A DNA stretch of 64,000 nucleotides, from positions 1-64,000 of IMG/VR virus record IMGVR_UViG_3300020401_000016, one strand, 5' to 3'. The notes beneath the pieces were generated by a model. The model had not been told where the DNA came from. It searched no databases and saw only the letters and a program-made list of their open reading frames with translations. This document shows, piece after piece, positions 50,739 to 60,828 of the stretch. Origin of the DNA: a virus. Position 1 is the first letter of the stretch, and the number at the start of each line of letters is the position of its first letter. The position numbers were made by a program, and so were the translations under genes.

Positions 50739-52616
50739 ATGGCTATCAACTACAAACAATTTGAAACACAATCAGGTTTTAAAAGTCCCGGCTTTACAGT
50801 TGACACAGCGGGTAACGTTGTTGTAAGAACACTTACCCAAACGTTTATTCCTGAAGAAGCAACTACGCCACCTGATTTTACAGTTACAGAAAATGCAGGT
50901 GCATTTAATATTGCTAACTTTAGCGGTGATAATCCTACTATATCTTTAACAAGAGGTGAATCAAAAACTTTATCTTTAAACTTAACAAGTTTAGGATTTA
51001 ACTTTTTTAGACCGTCAGATGCTAATCCAAATGTTCCAGGCACTTTATTAAGCACAGGTTTAAGTCATGCAAATGTAGTAACAGGTAATACAATCACAAC
51101 TGGAGAATGGACATTTACACAATCTTGGGTACAAGAAGCAAGTTTTGATAGAAAAGTAAAAGTTACAGTTCCAGATGTAGCAACAATAACAAAATTAAGC
51201 GGTAAAAAAATACCAGTTGTAATAGCATTGCATGATGTTGGAAGCACAATGTCATCTGTAACTGATAGTGTAAACTTTATTACAGATAAAATTTTAATTG
51301 CTCCTCAAGGATATAAAAATACATGGAACGTAGGATACAGCACTAGTCAAGCAGATGATCAAGCATTAATTGATAGTATTTTAACAAAATTAGAAACTTA
51401 TGATAATGTTGATACGCGAGACATTACATTTATTGGCTATGGCGTAGGCGGACAATTAGCATCACAATATTTCATACAAACACAAAAAACAAATTTAAAA
51501 AATTTAGTTTTAATATCAAGTTTATTACACTTTGACCAACACAAAGTTACGTATGATTCTCAAAATAATAGAGTAGACACATTTTATTCTTTAACATTGA
51601 ATCCATTACAAGCAGAAGATTCAACTCAAATGATTTGGTCACCAGTAACACCGCTATCAGGAAGAAATTATTTGATGTTTAATGGTACAAATAATTTAGA
51701 TTGGCCTTACACAGGCGGAATTGCAAATGGATTGGAATTAAAAAGTGCTCAAGATACAATTTATGCATGGGCAAAAGCAGAAAACGATATAGCAGATCAA
51801 TTAACATCTGGTGCGATTCAACCAGGTGGAGAAACTTTGTACAGTTATAAAAATGGCGCACTAAGATTATTTGCATACGACGGTGTAGGAAGTAACTTTG
51901 GTGAATACTTAACTGGCTTACAAAATTATATCACAACACAAATTGATGTTTCATCATATGAAAACATTCCTGTTGCAACAACTTTAACAGGTGCAGATGC
52001 ACAAAATAAAAGCACAGGAACTTTAACAATAACTGTACCAGTTGACACTCCTGATACTATATTCTACGGTGACGGAGATGGTAACCCGTTTGGAACGATT
52101 TCTATAGCAGATCCGACTTTTACAGGTATTGGAAGTTTTAGTGCAATTTTAAACACAGGCGATTTGATTAGTAACGGACAAGATGCAGAAATATCATTAC
52201 AGCCTACAGGATCGTATGGAACAGTTTCAATAAATCCAGCAGGTGGTGGATTTATTTCTAACATGGATATAAATGCAAGTTCAATTACCAGTGTAGGACA
52301 AACAACTTTAACACCTGTAAACGCAGATGTTGTGTTAAGTCCACAAGGCACAGGTATATTAACTGTAAATCCTATTAATTTAAGCACATTAGACAACGTT
52401 GATATTGGTCAAACCACAGCAAGAAAAGGTTCTTTTTCATTGTTGGAAACGACCCAAGGAACGTTAAATAACACTACAATAGGAGCAACTGTACCGACAA
52501 CTGGTGCTTTTACCAGTGCAACAGTAACAAGTGCCCCTACTGATGCTAATGATGTGAGTAACAAAAATTATGTAGACAGCACAAGTACAGTGTTGGCTAT
52601 TGCGTTAGGAGTTTAA
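50739..52616 (+). CDS. Adhesin with a degenerate esterase (alpha/beta-hydrolase) domain
   Basis: 625 residues. After a beta N-terminus, residues about 150-400 resemble the PHB-depolymerase/feruloyl-esterase (LpqC) family: IPVVIALHDVGSTM (about 158), KILIAPQGYKNTWNVGYSTSQADDQALIDSILTKLETYDNVDTRDITFIGYGVGGQLASQYF. The nucleophile elbow G-x-S-x-G is G-Y-G-V-G, with Gly235 (codon GGC) where Ser is expected. The usual catalytic Asp (HGT-x-D) reads Asn319 in GTNNLDWPY, and the usual G-G-H motif is missing near ALRLFAYDGVGSNFG. It is probably a binding domain now. The C-terminus has fibre-type repeats (DVVLSPQGTGILTVNPI, 'SNKNYVDS'). Confidence 0.65.
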   Translation: MAINYKQFETQSGFKSPGFTVDTAGNVVVRTLTQTFIPEEATTPPDFTVTENAGAFNIANFSGDNPTISLTRGESKTLSLNLTSLGFNFFRPSDANPNVPGTLLSTGLSHANVVTGNTITTGEWTFTQSWVQEASFDRKVKVTVPDVATITKLSGKKIPVVIALHDVGSTMSSVTDSVNFITDKILIAPQGYKNTWNVGYSTSQADDQALIDSILTKLETYDNVDTRDITFIGYGVGGQLASQYFIQTQKTNLKNLVLISSLLHFDQHKVTYDSQNNRVDTFYSLTLNPLQAEDSTQMIWSPVTPLSGRNYLMFNGTNNLDWPYTGGIANGLELKSAQDTIYAWAKAENDIADQLTSGAIQPGGETLYSYKNGALRLFAYDGVGSNFGEYLTGLQNYITTQIDVSSYENIPVATTLTGADAQNKSTGTLTITVPVDTPDTIFYGDGDGNPFGTISIADPTFTGIGSFSAILNTGDLISNGQDAEISLQPTGSYGTVSINPAGGGFISNMDINASSITSVGQTTLTPVNADVVLSPQGTGILTVNPINLSTLDNVDIGQTTARKGSFSLLETTQGTLNNTTIGATVPTTGAFTSATVTSAPTDANDVSNKNYVDSTSTVLAIALGV

Positions 52617-52619
52617 TAA

Positions 52620-55600
52620 ATGGCAAAACGTAAGGTAGTAAATTATATATTTCAACCAGGGATACCAAAGTCTGGAAATCTATATCCTAATGCATATGAT
52701 TTAATACAAAATAACTTAGAATTTTTACAAGACGAATCTGTTGCATATGTGGCAGATAGAGTAGCAACTGATACAGCGGCAAATAATTTTCCTAATGCTG
52801 TTGCAAGATTAGACAATAACAAAGAATTTATTAAAGATGAAGTAGCGGCTTGGGTGGCACAACAAGTTGGTGCTAACGTTCCACCATACGCAGGATATGG
52901 CTATGATGTTTTAGCACTTGAAACTACTATTGACGATTACATAACAAGATTAAAAAATGACTTAAGATACGGTGGAAACGAAAACATGGTATCTTTTGCT
53001 CAAAGTTATTACACAGATGGATCTCTTAATATCCCAGGTGATGGAGAACCAGAAGTAACATACTTTGAATATGCAAGAGACCTTTGTGTAAGTTATATTT
53101 TACCAGGAGTAAATTTTAGTAATTTACAAAGTGTAACAAGTCAAGACACATCTGGCGGTAGTGCTGAGCCAACAGGCACAACAACATTTACATCACTTGC
53201 TAACGGCTTTATCACAACACTAGATAACGGAATTATTAACTTGCCTACATTGGTAAGCAGTCCTTATATATTTGCAGGATACACATATGATTCATACAAA
53301 TGTGAAAGAGACATGGGTTACAACATAAATGGTTTCTTAAATGATTTAAGATACAACGGTAACCAAGAGTCAAGATTTAATGCTTCAAAATATTGGATAG
53401 GTTCAACTCCACAAATTGATGGAGACAGACAACCTGAAATACTTGTTAAAAACCATATTAGAGATGTAATAAACAATTACATTTTAACTAGAACTGCATA
53501 CACATCACAACAGTCACCAGTAGTAACTACACAGTACTTTGGCACTGCGGCTGGTGAGGCAGGTGCTTCAGCAAGAATTACAGCACTAACTTTTATTATT
53601 ACAGATGTAATTGATAATGGATTAGATAATTTACCAGCATTAGAAAGAAATGAAATAAGTTCAATCAAAGCGCCAACTAAAATTGGTTTAGAAGATATCT
53701 TATTGATTACAAATACTACACGTAACAAAGTTTTATACAACTTTGCTGATGCAACCTTAGGTGCAGAAGTAAGTTATGAGCAAGAAGAAGACGCAGACTA
53801 TCCTACATTTTTACAAAACACAGACACAATTACAACTGTATTTTTAAACTTTGATACAAGTTCATTTGCGGCAACAGATGAAATTCAAATGTTTGTTGAA
53901 GACAAAGTAATTAGAACAAGACCTTTTGACTTTGGTACAGATGCTATTGAAAGAATGAGAGTAGCACCTGCTCAATCAATGCTTGACGCTGACTTTGAGT
54001 ATGGATTACAGCCTACGAAGTGGCAAGCCATTGGAACACAAAGAGGTTATCCTTCGATTTATGAAATACCAGGAACAGACATAGACGTTGATGATGTTAC
54101 AACTGATGCATCTGCAGGTACAAACGGTATTGGTTCTTCATTAATCACAGTAAACACAACAGGTCCACATGGTTTTGAACCTGGTGATGCATTTACAATT
54201 ATTGGTTTTACAAACGGTGTGCCTGGAACAGGTAGAGCTCAAGGTTCATTTGTAGTAAACACAATTCCTACAAATAGACAATTTACATATTACGCAAAAG
54301 CAAAAGTTGGTGTATCTAATCCAACTACAATTAGCACAACATTTACACAATTAAGAGCGGCAGGATTTTATTCAGGAGCAACAATTGGTAGACCAACTTT
54401 TAGTGTATCATCAAACGGTGCAAATGGAAACTTTATTTTACCAATAGGTGGTCTTGCAGGAGTTTCAATTATTCCTTTCCAAGATGCACAATTACCTGAA
54501 ATAGGTGCTCCTATTACTGGATCAGGTATGGCAACTGGTGCACAGATTACAGCAGTAACTGGTACAGGTTCAACACTTGCAACTCCAGAAATTGAAGGAG
54601 ACTACACAGCAGGAGCAACTGAAATTAATGTAGTTGACTCTGCAGGAATTTTACAAAATAGTATTATTGATAGAGGTGATGGATTTGGTGTTGCAATTAC
54701 CAATGTATCAGGAAATTCATTAACATTAAGTTCAGGATTAACATCAAACTTGATTGGTGACAGAACAACATATGGAAACATTGGTGGATTCAATGTCAAT
54801 CCAGCAGGACAAAATTTTGCTTGTGATGTGTTTAATAATGCTGGCGTTTACAGTATTACTATTTCTAACTCAGGCGAAAATTATGAAGTAGGTGATGCGA
54901 TTGTAATTACAGGAGACTTAATAGGTGGAGCAACTCCGGCTAACGATTTAACTATCAGTGTTGCTTCTGTAGATACAGGTGGTGAAATTTTAACATACAC
55001 TTTAGACGGTGACGCATTTACTGGCTCTGGATCTAAAACAGCGATTTCAGGTACATATCAAAATGGAAATGGTACTGGTGGTGGCTGGGATATAACAAAA
55101 ACTAATAACAGTTATTCAGCAAGTTTAAGAAATCCAAGTTTCACAGCAGTAGAAGGAACAGTTGCTGGAGGTTCAGGATCAGGTTTAGAACTAGATGTAA
55201 CAATTAACAACAACGCCTACTCTGCGGCACTAGGTGGAGATGATCAAAGTACAGGATACGTTGTAAATGATGTTGTATCATTTGCAGGAGGAACTTTTGG
55301 CGGAACAACTAACGAAAACTTATTTGTAAGAATCACAGGAGTAAATGGAACAGGTGGAATTACAACTTTTACAACATCAGGTACGGCTCCGGATGCTTTA
55401 GAAAGTTACAACATTGGCGTAAGTGATTACACAGCAAGTCAATCAGGTGCAGGTGCAACGTTCACAGTGACAAGAACTGGAACAACATATTCTGCAACAA
55501 CAACTGGATTAGGATCAGGATTTGTACTTAACGAAACATTATTAATAGCAGGAACATTACTAGGTGGTACTAGTCCTGCAAATGATTGTACAATTACAGT

Positions 55601-58600
55601 TGATGGTGTTGATGGTAGTGGAGGAATTATTCAACAAACTCCAACAGGAACAGCAGTTAACAGCAAAACATTTTTAGATGTAGATTCAGGTTCAAACTTA
55701 ATAGGTAATGGTGCTTCTTTTGACGTAGCATTGTCTGGAACTTCTTACAACACAATTACAATTAACAACGCAGGTCAAAACTATGGTGATGGTCAAGACA
55801 TAGTAATACCTGGAACTGCTTTAGGTGGTGTATCACCAACACATGATTTAACGATTAACATTGCTTCTTTAACAACACCAGCAAGAGGAGTTGCTACATT
55901 TACAAACAGTGGAACTGGTGCAAATGGTGGAACAGCCAACTACAAAGTTGGAGATATTATTAAAGCAGAAGGTTCTAACTTAGGTGGTGTAACAGGAACA
56001 AATGATGCGTTAATTAAAGTTGCTTCTATTAATGGTGACTCATCTATAAACACATTTACAGTAACAGGTTCAGCCACAGATGCAGTAGTTGATTATACAA
56101 ATCCAAACTACACAGGTGGTGATGGTGTTGGTGCAAATTTTGTTGTAACAAGAACAGGTACAGTTTACAGTGCAACAATAGATCCAGCAGGTACTGGATA
56201 TAATGCTACAAACCAAATTGTTGTTGCAGGTACAGATTTAGGCGGAACGTCACCAGGAAATGATTGTACAATCACAGTAGATTCAGTAGATGGTGGTGGT
56301 GGTATTGCAACTATCACAGTAAGTGGTACAGCAGTTAACGTTCAAGACTATACTGATGCATCAGTAACTAACCAAGTAGGTCAAAGTGCTTCATTTGATG
56401 TAACATTAAATTCAGGTACATATTCAGTTGGAATAGCAAGTGCAGGTAACGACTATGGTGTTGATCAAACTTTTGTAATATTAGGTACAGATTTATTTGG
56501 AACATCTCCAGCAAACGATGCCACAATAACAGTTACTGGCGTTGATGCATCTGGTGGTATTACAGGAGCAAATATTTCAGGTACTGCTAATCAAGGTAGT
56601 GCAAGTACTTTAGGCGTAACAGGTTCCAACAGACAGCCACAAGGTGTTGGTGCAACGTTCAGTGTACAAAGATCAACAACTGCTTCAACAACAGCATACA
56701 CAGAAGTAATTGTATCAGGTACAGGATCAAATTATCAAGTAGGTGATAGAATTACATTACAAGGACAAAGTTTAGGTGGTAGTTCACCAGCAAATGACGT
56801 GACTGTTAGAGTTCAAGCAATAAACACAACAGGTGGAATTTTAACAAATACACACTCGGGTGTTGCGGCATCTGGTACAGGAATTTCAGTTTACTCAAGT
56901 GTTACTATATCTGAACCAACGTCAAGCAGTATTGCACAAAGTACACAATTAACTTACAGTGCATTAGCAACTATGCAGGTTGATTTTGAAACACCACATG
57001 GTCTTGTCCCAGGAGATGCTTTCTTGGTAACAATTCAATCAGATGATGGTAACAACAATCACTTATTAGCATCTGGACCGTTTTTAGCAACGTCGATTCC
57101 TACATTAACACAATTACAATATCAAGTAAGAGCACCAGGAACTATAACAGACTCTGCTTGGCAAGGATTTATATATGTAAGACCAGACTCTTTCTTTGTT
57201 CACAGACCATTTGATGGTGGTGTTCAATTAGGTACAGGTGGTCCACAACACGGTGCACAGGCAATACGTCAATCTAAAAAATATATTAGATACCAATCAG
57301 GTAAAGGTATCATGTACACAACTGGTGCCTTGTTTGCACCAAGTTATGACTTATTAAATGTTACTGCTGATGGAACATCGGTAGGTTCAACAATTACAGT
57401 AACAACAGATGACACTGATCATGGATTACAAGTTGGATCAAGAGTAAGACTAATTGGTTTAAGTACATCAGGATATAACGGTTATTACACAGTTGCAAGT
57501 GTTGTTAGTGAAAGACAATTTACTGTATTAGCAGTACAATCTTTAGGAAGCACTGTTGCTGAATTTGAAGATCAACCTCAAGTATCATTGTCTAATTGGA
57601 ATGGTGCAACTGTTCGTTCAGGAACATTTGATGATCAAAACGGAATTTTCTGGCAGTATGATGGTGGAAATTTAGCGGCTGTACAAAGAACTTCAACAAG
57701 ACAAATTACAGGTACAGTAACAGCAACGCCAGACTCTAACTCAATAACAGGTGATGGAACAAGATTTAGAGAACAATTAAAAGCAGGTGACAGAATTGTA
57801 GTAAGAGGAATGACACACGTTGTTGCTCAAGTAAATTCAAACACACAGATGTTTGTAACTCCAGATTACAGAGGAGTAAATGTATCAGCAGGTGTTAAGG
57901 CTTGTTTAGTTTTAGATAAAGTTGCAAAACAAAGCGAATTCAACCTAGATACTATTGATGGTAATGGTCCGAGTGGATACAATTTTGATCCAGGCAAAAT
58001 GCAGATGATCGGGATACAGTTTTCATGGTACGGGGCTGGATTTATTGACTTCATGACAAGAGGTTCAAACGGTGACTTTGTGTTTGCTCACAGAATGAGA
58101 AATTCAAACGTAAACACAGAAGCATTTATGAGAACAGGTAACCAACCTGTACGTTATGAAGTTGCAAACGAAGGACCAAGTGGCAAATTAGAATCTAACG
58201 TAAATTCAACTGCAACAGAATTACCATTAATAGATGCATCATTCTTCCCAACTACAGGTGGAACAGTTTATGTTGATAATGAAATTATAACATTTACAGG
58301 TGTATCAGGAGATAAACTAACAGGATGTACACGTGCGGCACAGTTGACAAACTTTGCTTCAGGTGCCACAAGATCATATTCGGCTGGTCCGGCTTCAGAT
58401 CACTTTAGGAACACTGGTGTTGTTTTAATATCTAACACAACATCACCTATTATATCACACTGGGGATCAGCATTTATTACAGATGGTAACTTTGATGAAG
58501 ATAGAGGATACTTATTCAGTTACTCAGCATCAGGTTTGGATATCACAACAACAAGACAAACAGTATTCCTATTAAGACTAGCACCGTCAGTATCTAATGC

Positions 58601-59597
58601 ATTGACAGGTGATTTAGGAGACAGAGACTTGTTGAACAGAGCCCAGTTGCTATTGGACGGACTAGAAATTACTTCAGATGAACCGGCTTCGGGTACTAAT
58701 GGACAGATTGTAATTAATGGAATTTTGAATCCGCAAAACTATCCAGTTGATCCAAGCGATATTGGTTGGACAGACTTAACTGGAGTTGCACAAGGTGGTC
58801 AGCCGTCATTTGCTCAAATTGCACCAGGTGGTTCGGTTGTATGGAACTCAGGTACAACAACTACAACTGCAACAGCACTTACAACAAACGCAATGACTAG
58901 TTCTGCTAATCACTGGTTCAACTTAGGTGGAAACAGAAACTATGGTTACTTCTTACAAAATGATTGGGAAAACAAAGGTCACGTAGTTGGTATGAAAGTT
59001 ACATCTGGACAATTCCCAGCAGGAACAACAGTCACACAGATTCAAGACAGAGGAAGTTACTATCTTGTTTACTTCTCACAAAGACACACAGGTTTACAGA
59101 GTGGTCAAGCAGTAGACTTTGAATATGGTGGAGACATAGCGAACTCTAACTACTTGTTCTTCCAAGAAGCATCTTGGTTGGCACTTGGTGCTACAACAGG
59201 AACAGAAGTAGACTTTGCAACAAGTACAGAATTTCCGGCGGGTGCTTCAATTGTATCTGTTGCCTCATTGGCACAGTTCGGAGCAACAAACTATTACAGG
59301 GTAACATTTAACCAATCGTTCCAAGGAACTATTGCAGGTGGTACAGCGATATCATTCCAATTTGGTCAACCACCATACGCACAGCCAGGACAGAGTATTT
59401 TCTCTTTCGTTGCACAGCCAGGTGAAAGATCAACATTATCATTGGCATCAATCCAAGAGTTAACAAACACTACATTAGGTGGTAGAGGTACTTTCCCTAA
59501 TGGTCCGGACGTATTGGCGATTAACGTTTATAGAACGGCAGGAACAGGTGGTGTTCCAGCAACAGTTACACTGCGTTGGTCAGAAGCACAAGCGTAA
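52620..59597 (+). CDS. Giant tail-fibre protein with tandem beta repeats (2325 residues)
   Basis: The largest gene here. N-terminus MAKRKVVNYIFQPGIPKSGNLYPNAYDLI, then two helical modules with YDVLALETTIDDYITRLKNDLRYGGNENM and YDSYKCERDMGYNINGFLNDLRYNGNQES (up to about 340), related to part of the 1906-residue adhesin. Residues about 720-1410 hold at least eight repeats of roughly 80-90 residues with the pattern ATF-x-V-x-R-x-G-x-x-Y-x-x-x-I-x-x-x-G-x-x-Y-x-x-x-D-x-x-x-I-x-G-x-x-LGG-x-SPANDxTI-x-V. The C-terminal part (about 1790: IGIQFSWYGAGFIDFMTRG-NGDFVFAHRMRNSN) is typical of marine T4-like fibres. It starts 3 bases after the previous gene and ends 12 bases before the convergent operon. 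Confidence 0.78.
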   Translation: MAKRKVVNYIFQPGIPKSGNLYPNAYDLIQNNLEFLQDESVAYVADRVATDTAANNFPNAVARLDNNKEFIKDEVAAWVAQQVGANVPPYAGYGYDVLALETTIDDYITRLKNDLRYGGNENMVSFAQSYYTDGSLNIPGDGEPEVTYFEYARDLCVSYILPGVNFSNLQSVTSQDTSGGSAEPTGTTTFTSLANGFITTLDNGIINLPTLVSSPYIFAGYTYDSYKCERDMGYNINGFLNDLRYNGNQESRFNASKYWIGSTPQIDGDRQPEILVKNHIRDVINNYILTRTAYTSQQSPVVTTQYFGTAAGEAGASARITALTFIITDVIDNGLDNLPALERNEISSIKAPTKIGLEDILLITNTTRNKVLYNFADATLGAEVSYEQEEDADYPTFLQNTDTITTVFLNFDTSSFAATDEIQMFVEDKVIRTRPFDFGTDAIERMRVAPAQSMLDADFEYGLQPTKWQAIGTQRGYPSIYEIPGTDIDVDDVTTDASAGTNGIGSSLITVNTTGPHGFEPGDAFTIIGFTNGVPGTGRAQGSFVVNTIPTNRQFTYYAKAKVGVSNPTTISTTFTQLRAAGFYSGATIGRPTFSVSSNGANGNFILPIGGLAGVSIIPFQDAQLPEIGAPITGSGMATGAQITAVTGTGSTLATPEIEGDYTAGATEINVVDSAGILQNSIIDRGDGFGVAITNVSGNSLTLSSGLTSNLIGDRTTYGNIGGFNVNPAGQNFACDVFNNAGVYSITISNSGENYEVGDAIVITGDLIGGATPANDLTISVASVDTGGEILTYTLDGDAFTGSGSKTAISGTYQNGNGTGGGWDITKTNNSYSASLRNPSFTAVEGTVAGGSGSGLELDVTINNNAYSAALGGDDQSTGYVVNDVVSFAGGTFGGTTNENLFVRITGVNGTGGITTFTTSGTAPDALESYNIGVSDYTASQSGAGATFTVTRTGTTYSATTTGLGSGFVLNETLLIAGTLLGGTSPANDCTITVDGVDGSGGIIQQTPTGTAVNSKTFLDVDSGSNLIGNGASFDVALSGTSYNTITINNAGQNYGDGQDIVIPGTALGGVSPTHDLTINIASLTTPARGVATFTNSGTGANGGTANYKVGDIIKAEGSNLGGVTGTNDALIKVASINGDSSINTFTVTGSATDAVVDYTNPNYTGGDGVGANFVVTRTGTVYSATIDPAGTGYNATNQIVVAGTDLGGTSPGNDCTITVDSVDGGGGIATITVSGTAVNVQDYTDASVTNQVGQSASFDVTLNSGTYSVGIASAGNDYGVDQTFVILGTDLFGTSPANDATITVTGVDASGGITGANISGTANQGSASTLGVTGSNRQPQGVGATFSVQRSTTASTTAYTEVIVSGTGSNYQVGDRITLQGQSLGGSSPANDVTVRVQAINTTGGILTNTHSGVAASGTGISVYSSVTISEPTSSSIAQSTQLTYSALATMQVDFETPHGLVPGDAFLVTIQSDDGNNNHLLASGPFLATSIPTLTQLQYQVRAPGTITDSAWQGFIYVRPDSFFVHRPFDGGVQLGTGGPQHGAQAIRQSKKYIRYQSGKGIMYTTGALFAPSYDLLNVTADGTSVGSTITVTTDDTDHGLQVGSRVRLIGLSTSGYNGYYTVASVVSERQFTVLAVQSLGSTVAEFEDQPQVSLSNWNGATVRSGTFDDQNGIFWQYDGGNLAAVQRTSTRQITGTVTATPDSNSITGDGTRFREQLKAGDRIVVRGMTHVVAQVNSNTQMFVTPDYRGVNVSAGVKACLVLDKVAKQSEFNLDTIDGNGPSGYNFDPGKMQMIGIQFSWYGAGFIDFMTRGSNGDFVFAHRMRNSNVNTEAFMRTGNQPVRYEVANEGPSGKLESNVNSTATELPLIDASFFPTTGGTVYVDNEIITFTGVSGDKLTGCTRAAQLTNFASGATRSYSAGPASDHFRNTGVVLISNTTSPIISHWGSAFITDGNFDEDRGYLFSYSASGLDITTTRQTVFLLRLAPSVSNALTGDLGDRDLLNRAQLLLDGLEITSDEPASGTNGQIVINGILNPQNYPVDPSDIGWTDLTGVAQGGQPSFAQIAPGGSVVWNSGTTTTTATALTTNAMTSSANHWFNLGGNRNYGYFLQNDWENKGHVVGMKVTSGQFPAGTTVTQIQDRGSYYLVYFSQRHTGLQSGQAVDFEYGGDIANSNYLFFQEASWLALGATTGTEVDFATSTEFPAGASIVSVASLAQFGATNYYRVTFNQSFQGTIAGGTAISFQFGQPPYAQPGQSIFSFVAQPGERSTLSLASIQELTNTTLGGRGTFPNGPDVLAINVYRTAGTGGVPATVTLRWSEAQA
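54780..56850 (+). repeat. Tandem 80-90-residue repeat array in the giant fibre
   Basis: At least eight copies of a beta module marked by 'LGG(T/V)SPAND(C/A)TI(T/R)V' followed by a short G-I strand. Repeats differ in length and sequence. A single copy is embedded in the carbohydrate-binding repeats of the protein starting at 31023. Confidence 0.7.
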
Positions 59598-59609
59598 TTC
59601 AATAATATT

Positions 59610-60041
59610 TTAAAGTAATTTTTTGGCTAAACTTTGTTGGTCAGCAGGACTTACTGGTGTCTTTTGTCCATCACCAGGAATAACTCTGTAGTTGTCATCT
59701 GGATCATCCATTGTGCTAACTTCTGTAACACTACCTGTATCTGTTGTACAAATAAGTTGATGTGGCATCAATGGAGGATTGTGCCATGTTGCACCAGTTT
59801 TTAATGGCTTTTCATATAATGTTGCAGTCTTTGTGTCAATATATCTTAATTTAAATTCACCATCATTTACAAACCAAGTTTCATCTTTGTTTTTATGAAA
59901 ATGCATTGAAAATTTTGCATCTTTTTTAGTGAATACTAAAAATTTACCACAGTAGTGTTCGTTGGATGCCCATACAACTTCATATCCCCATCCTTTTTCA
60001 ATCTTACCTTCTTTATTAAAATTTTTCGACATATTGTTCAA
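59610..60041 (-). CDS. Cupin-domain protein (sugar-phosphate isomerase-like)
   Basis: 143 residues, single cupin barrel: KGWGYEVVWASNEHYCGKFLVFTKKDAKFSMHFHKNKDETWFVNDGEFKLRYID (about 16-70) with metal-type His in FSMHFHKNKDETWF, then GATWHNPPLMPHQLICTTD (about 83-101) with the second His motif. It resembles the mannose-6-phosphate isomerase type II family, but the activity is not proven. The TTG at 60041 has GGAG 5 bases upstream, while ATG 60032 is the alternative start. It overlaps the end of hldD, so it is the last gene of the heptose operon. Confidence 0.7.
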   Translation of the reverse strand: MNNMSKNFNKEGKIEKGWGYEVVWASNEHYCGKFLVFTKKDAKFSMHFHKNKDETWFVNDGEFKLRYIDTKTATLYEKPLKTGATWHNPPLMPHQLICTTDTGSVTEVSTMDDPDDNYRVIPGDGQKTPVSPADQQSLAKKLL

Positions 60042-60828
60042 TTGTACTCCAATCTACGTTAACAAATTTATTTACTTTAGAATTGTCTGCCCGTGTGTAA
60101 CTTTGGTAATGCTTTTTAATATTTTCTGGCATTGGAATTTCTTCTATTTTGGCATTAAATTTATTTGCCACTACTTCTGCAACGTGTTTAAAACTTATAT
60201 TAGTGCCAGTGCCAACATTGAACACACCAGAAGTATCTGCTGAAAGCATTTGTTTATGAACTTCACAAACATCATGCACACTGACAAAATCACGTGTGTA
60301 GTTTTCACTCCCCTCAAAAATCTTAATCACTCCTGTTTGTTTTGCCTGTTCAATAAATTTACTGACTGGACTCATTTGTTTTCCTTTATGTTCTTCCATT
60401 GGTCCGTACACATTAAAATATCTGAATCCTTGTACCAAAATATTAAATTCTCCTGCTTCTTTTACGAATCTATCAAATAGGTACTTGCTCCATGCATAAG
60501 GCGACTGTGGTGACACATTGTCTTCTTCATTAAATTTTTCTGTATTACCATAGACACTTGCCGAACTGGCGTATTGAAAATTTGCACCCATTTGTTCACA
60601 CATTTGTAACAAACGCATACTATATTCGTAATTCTGTGTTAAAATTTTATCTACATTAGTTTCTGTTGTAGAACTAATTGCACCTAAGTGTATTACCCAA
60701 TCATATTTAGATGGATCTGGATAAACGTTTGGAGTGTATTCAAATCCTTCTACTAAATGATCTTTTTCAAGATGCTGTATTAAATTTTGTCCAATAAAAC
60801 CAGCGCCACCTGTAACTAATATTCTCAT
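60016..60828 (-). CDS. hldD: ADP-L-glycero-D-manno-heptose 6-epimerase-like, HldD
   Basis: 270 residues, about 40 shorter than E. coli HldD (310). Short-chain dehydrogenase fold: NAD(P) motif GGAGFIG (7-13), HLGAISSTTETNVDKILTQN (48-66), YASSASVYG (86-94) and the catalytic YAWSK (Tyr111, Lys115). GFRYFNVYGPMEEHKGKQMSPVSKFIEQA (134-162) is the diagnostic HldD block; DFVSVHDV (180-187) follows. HldD makes the L-glycero form of ADP-heptose used by heptosyltransferases. It starts directly after the stop of the SGNH gene, in one operon with hldE. Confidence 0.85.
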   Translation of the reverse strand: MRILVTGGAGFIGQNLIQHLEKDHLVEGFEYTPNVYPDPSKYDWVIHLGAISSTTETNVDKILTQNYEYSMRLLQMCEQMGANFQYASSASVYGNTEKFNEEDNVSPQSPYAWSKYLFDRFVKEAGEFNILVQGFRYFNVYGPMEEHKGKQMSPVSKFIEQAKQTGVIKIFEGSENYTRDFVSVHDVCEVHKQMLSADTSGVFNVGTGTNISFKHVAEVVANKFNAKIEEIPMPENIKKHYQSYTRADNSKVNKFVNVDWSTIEQYVEKF

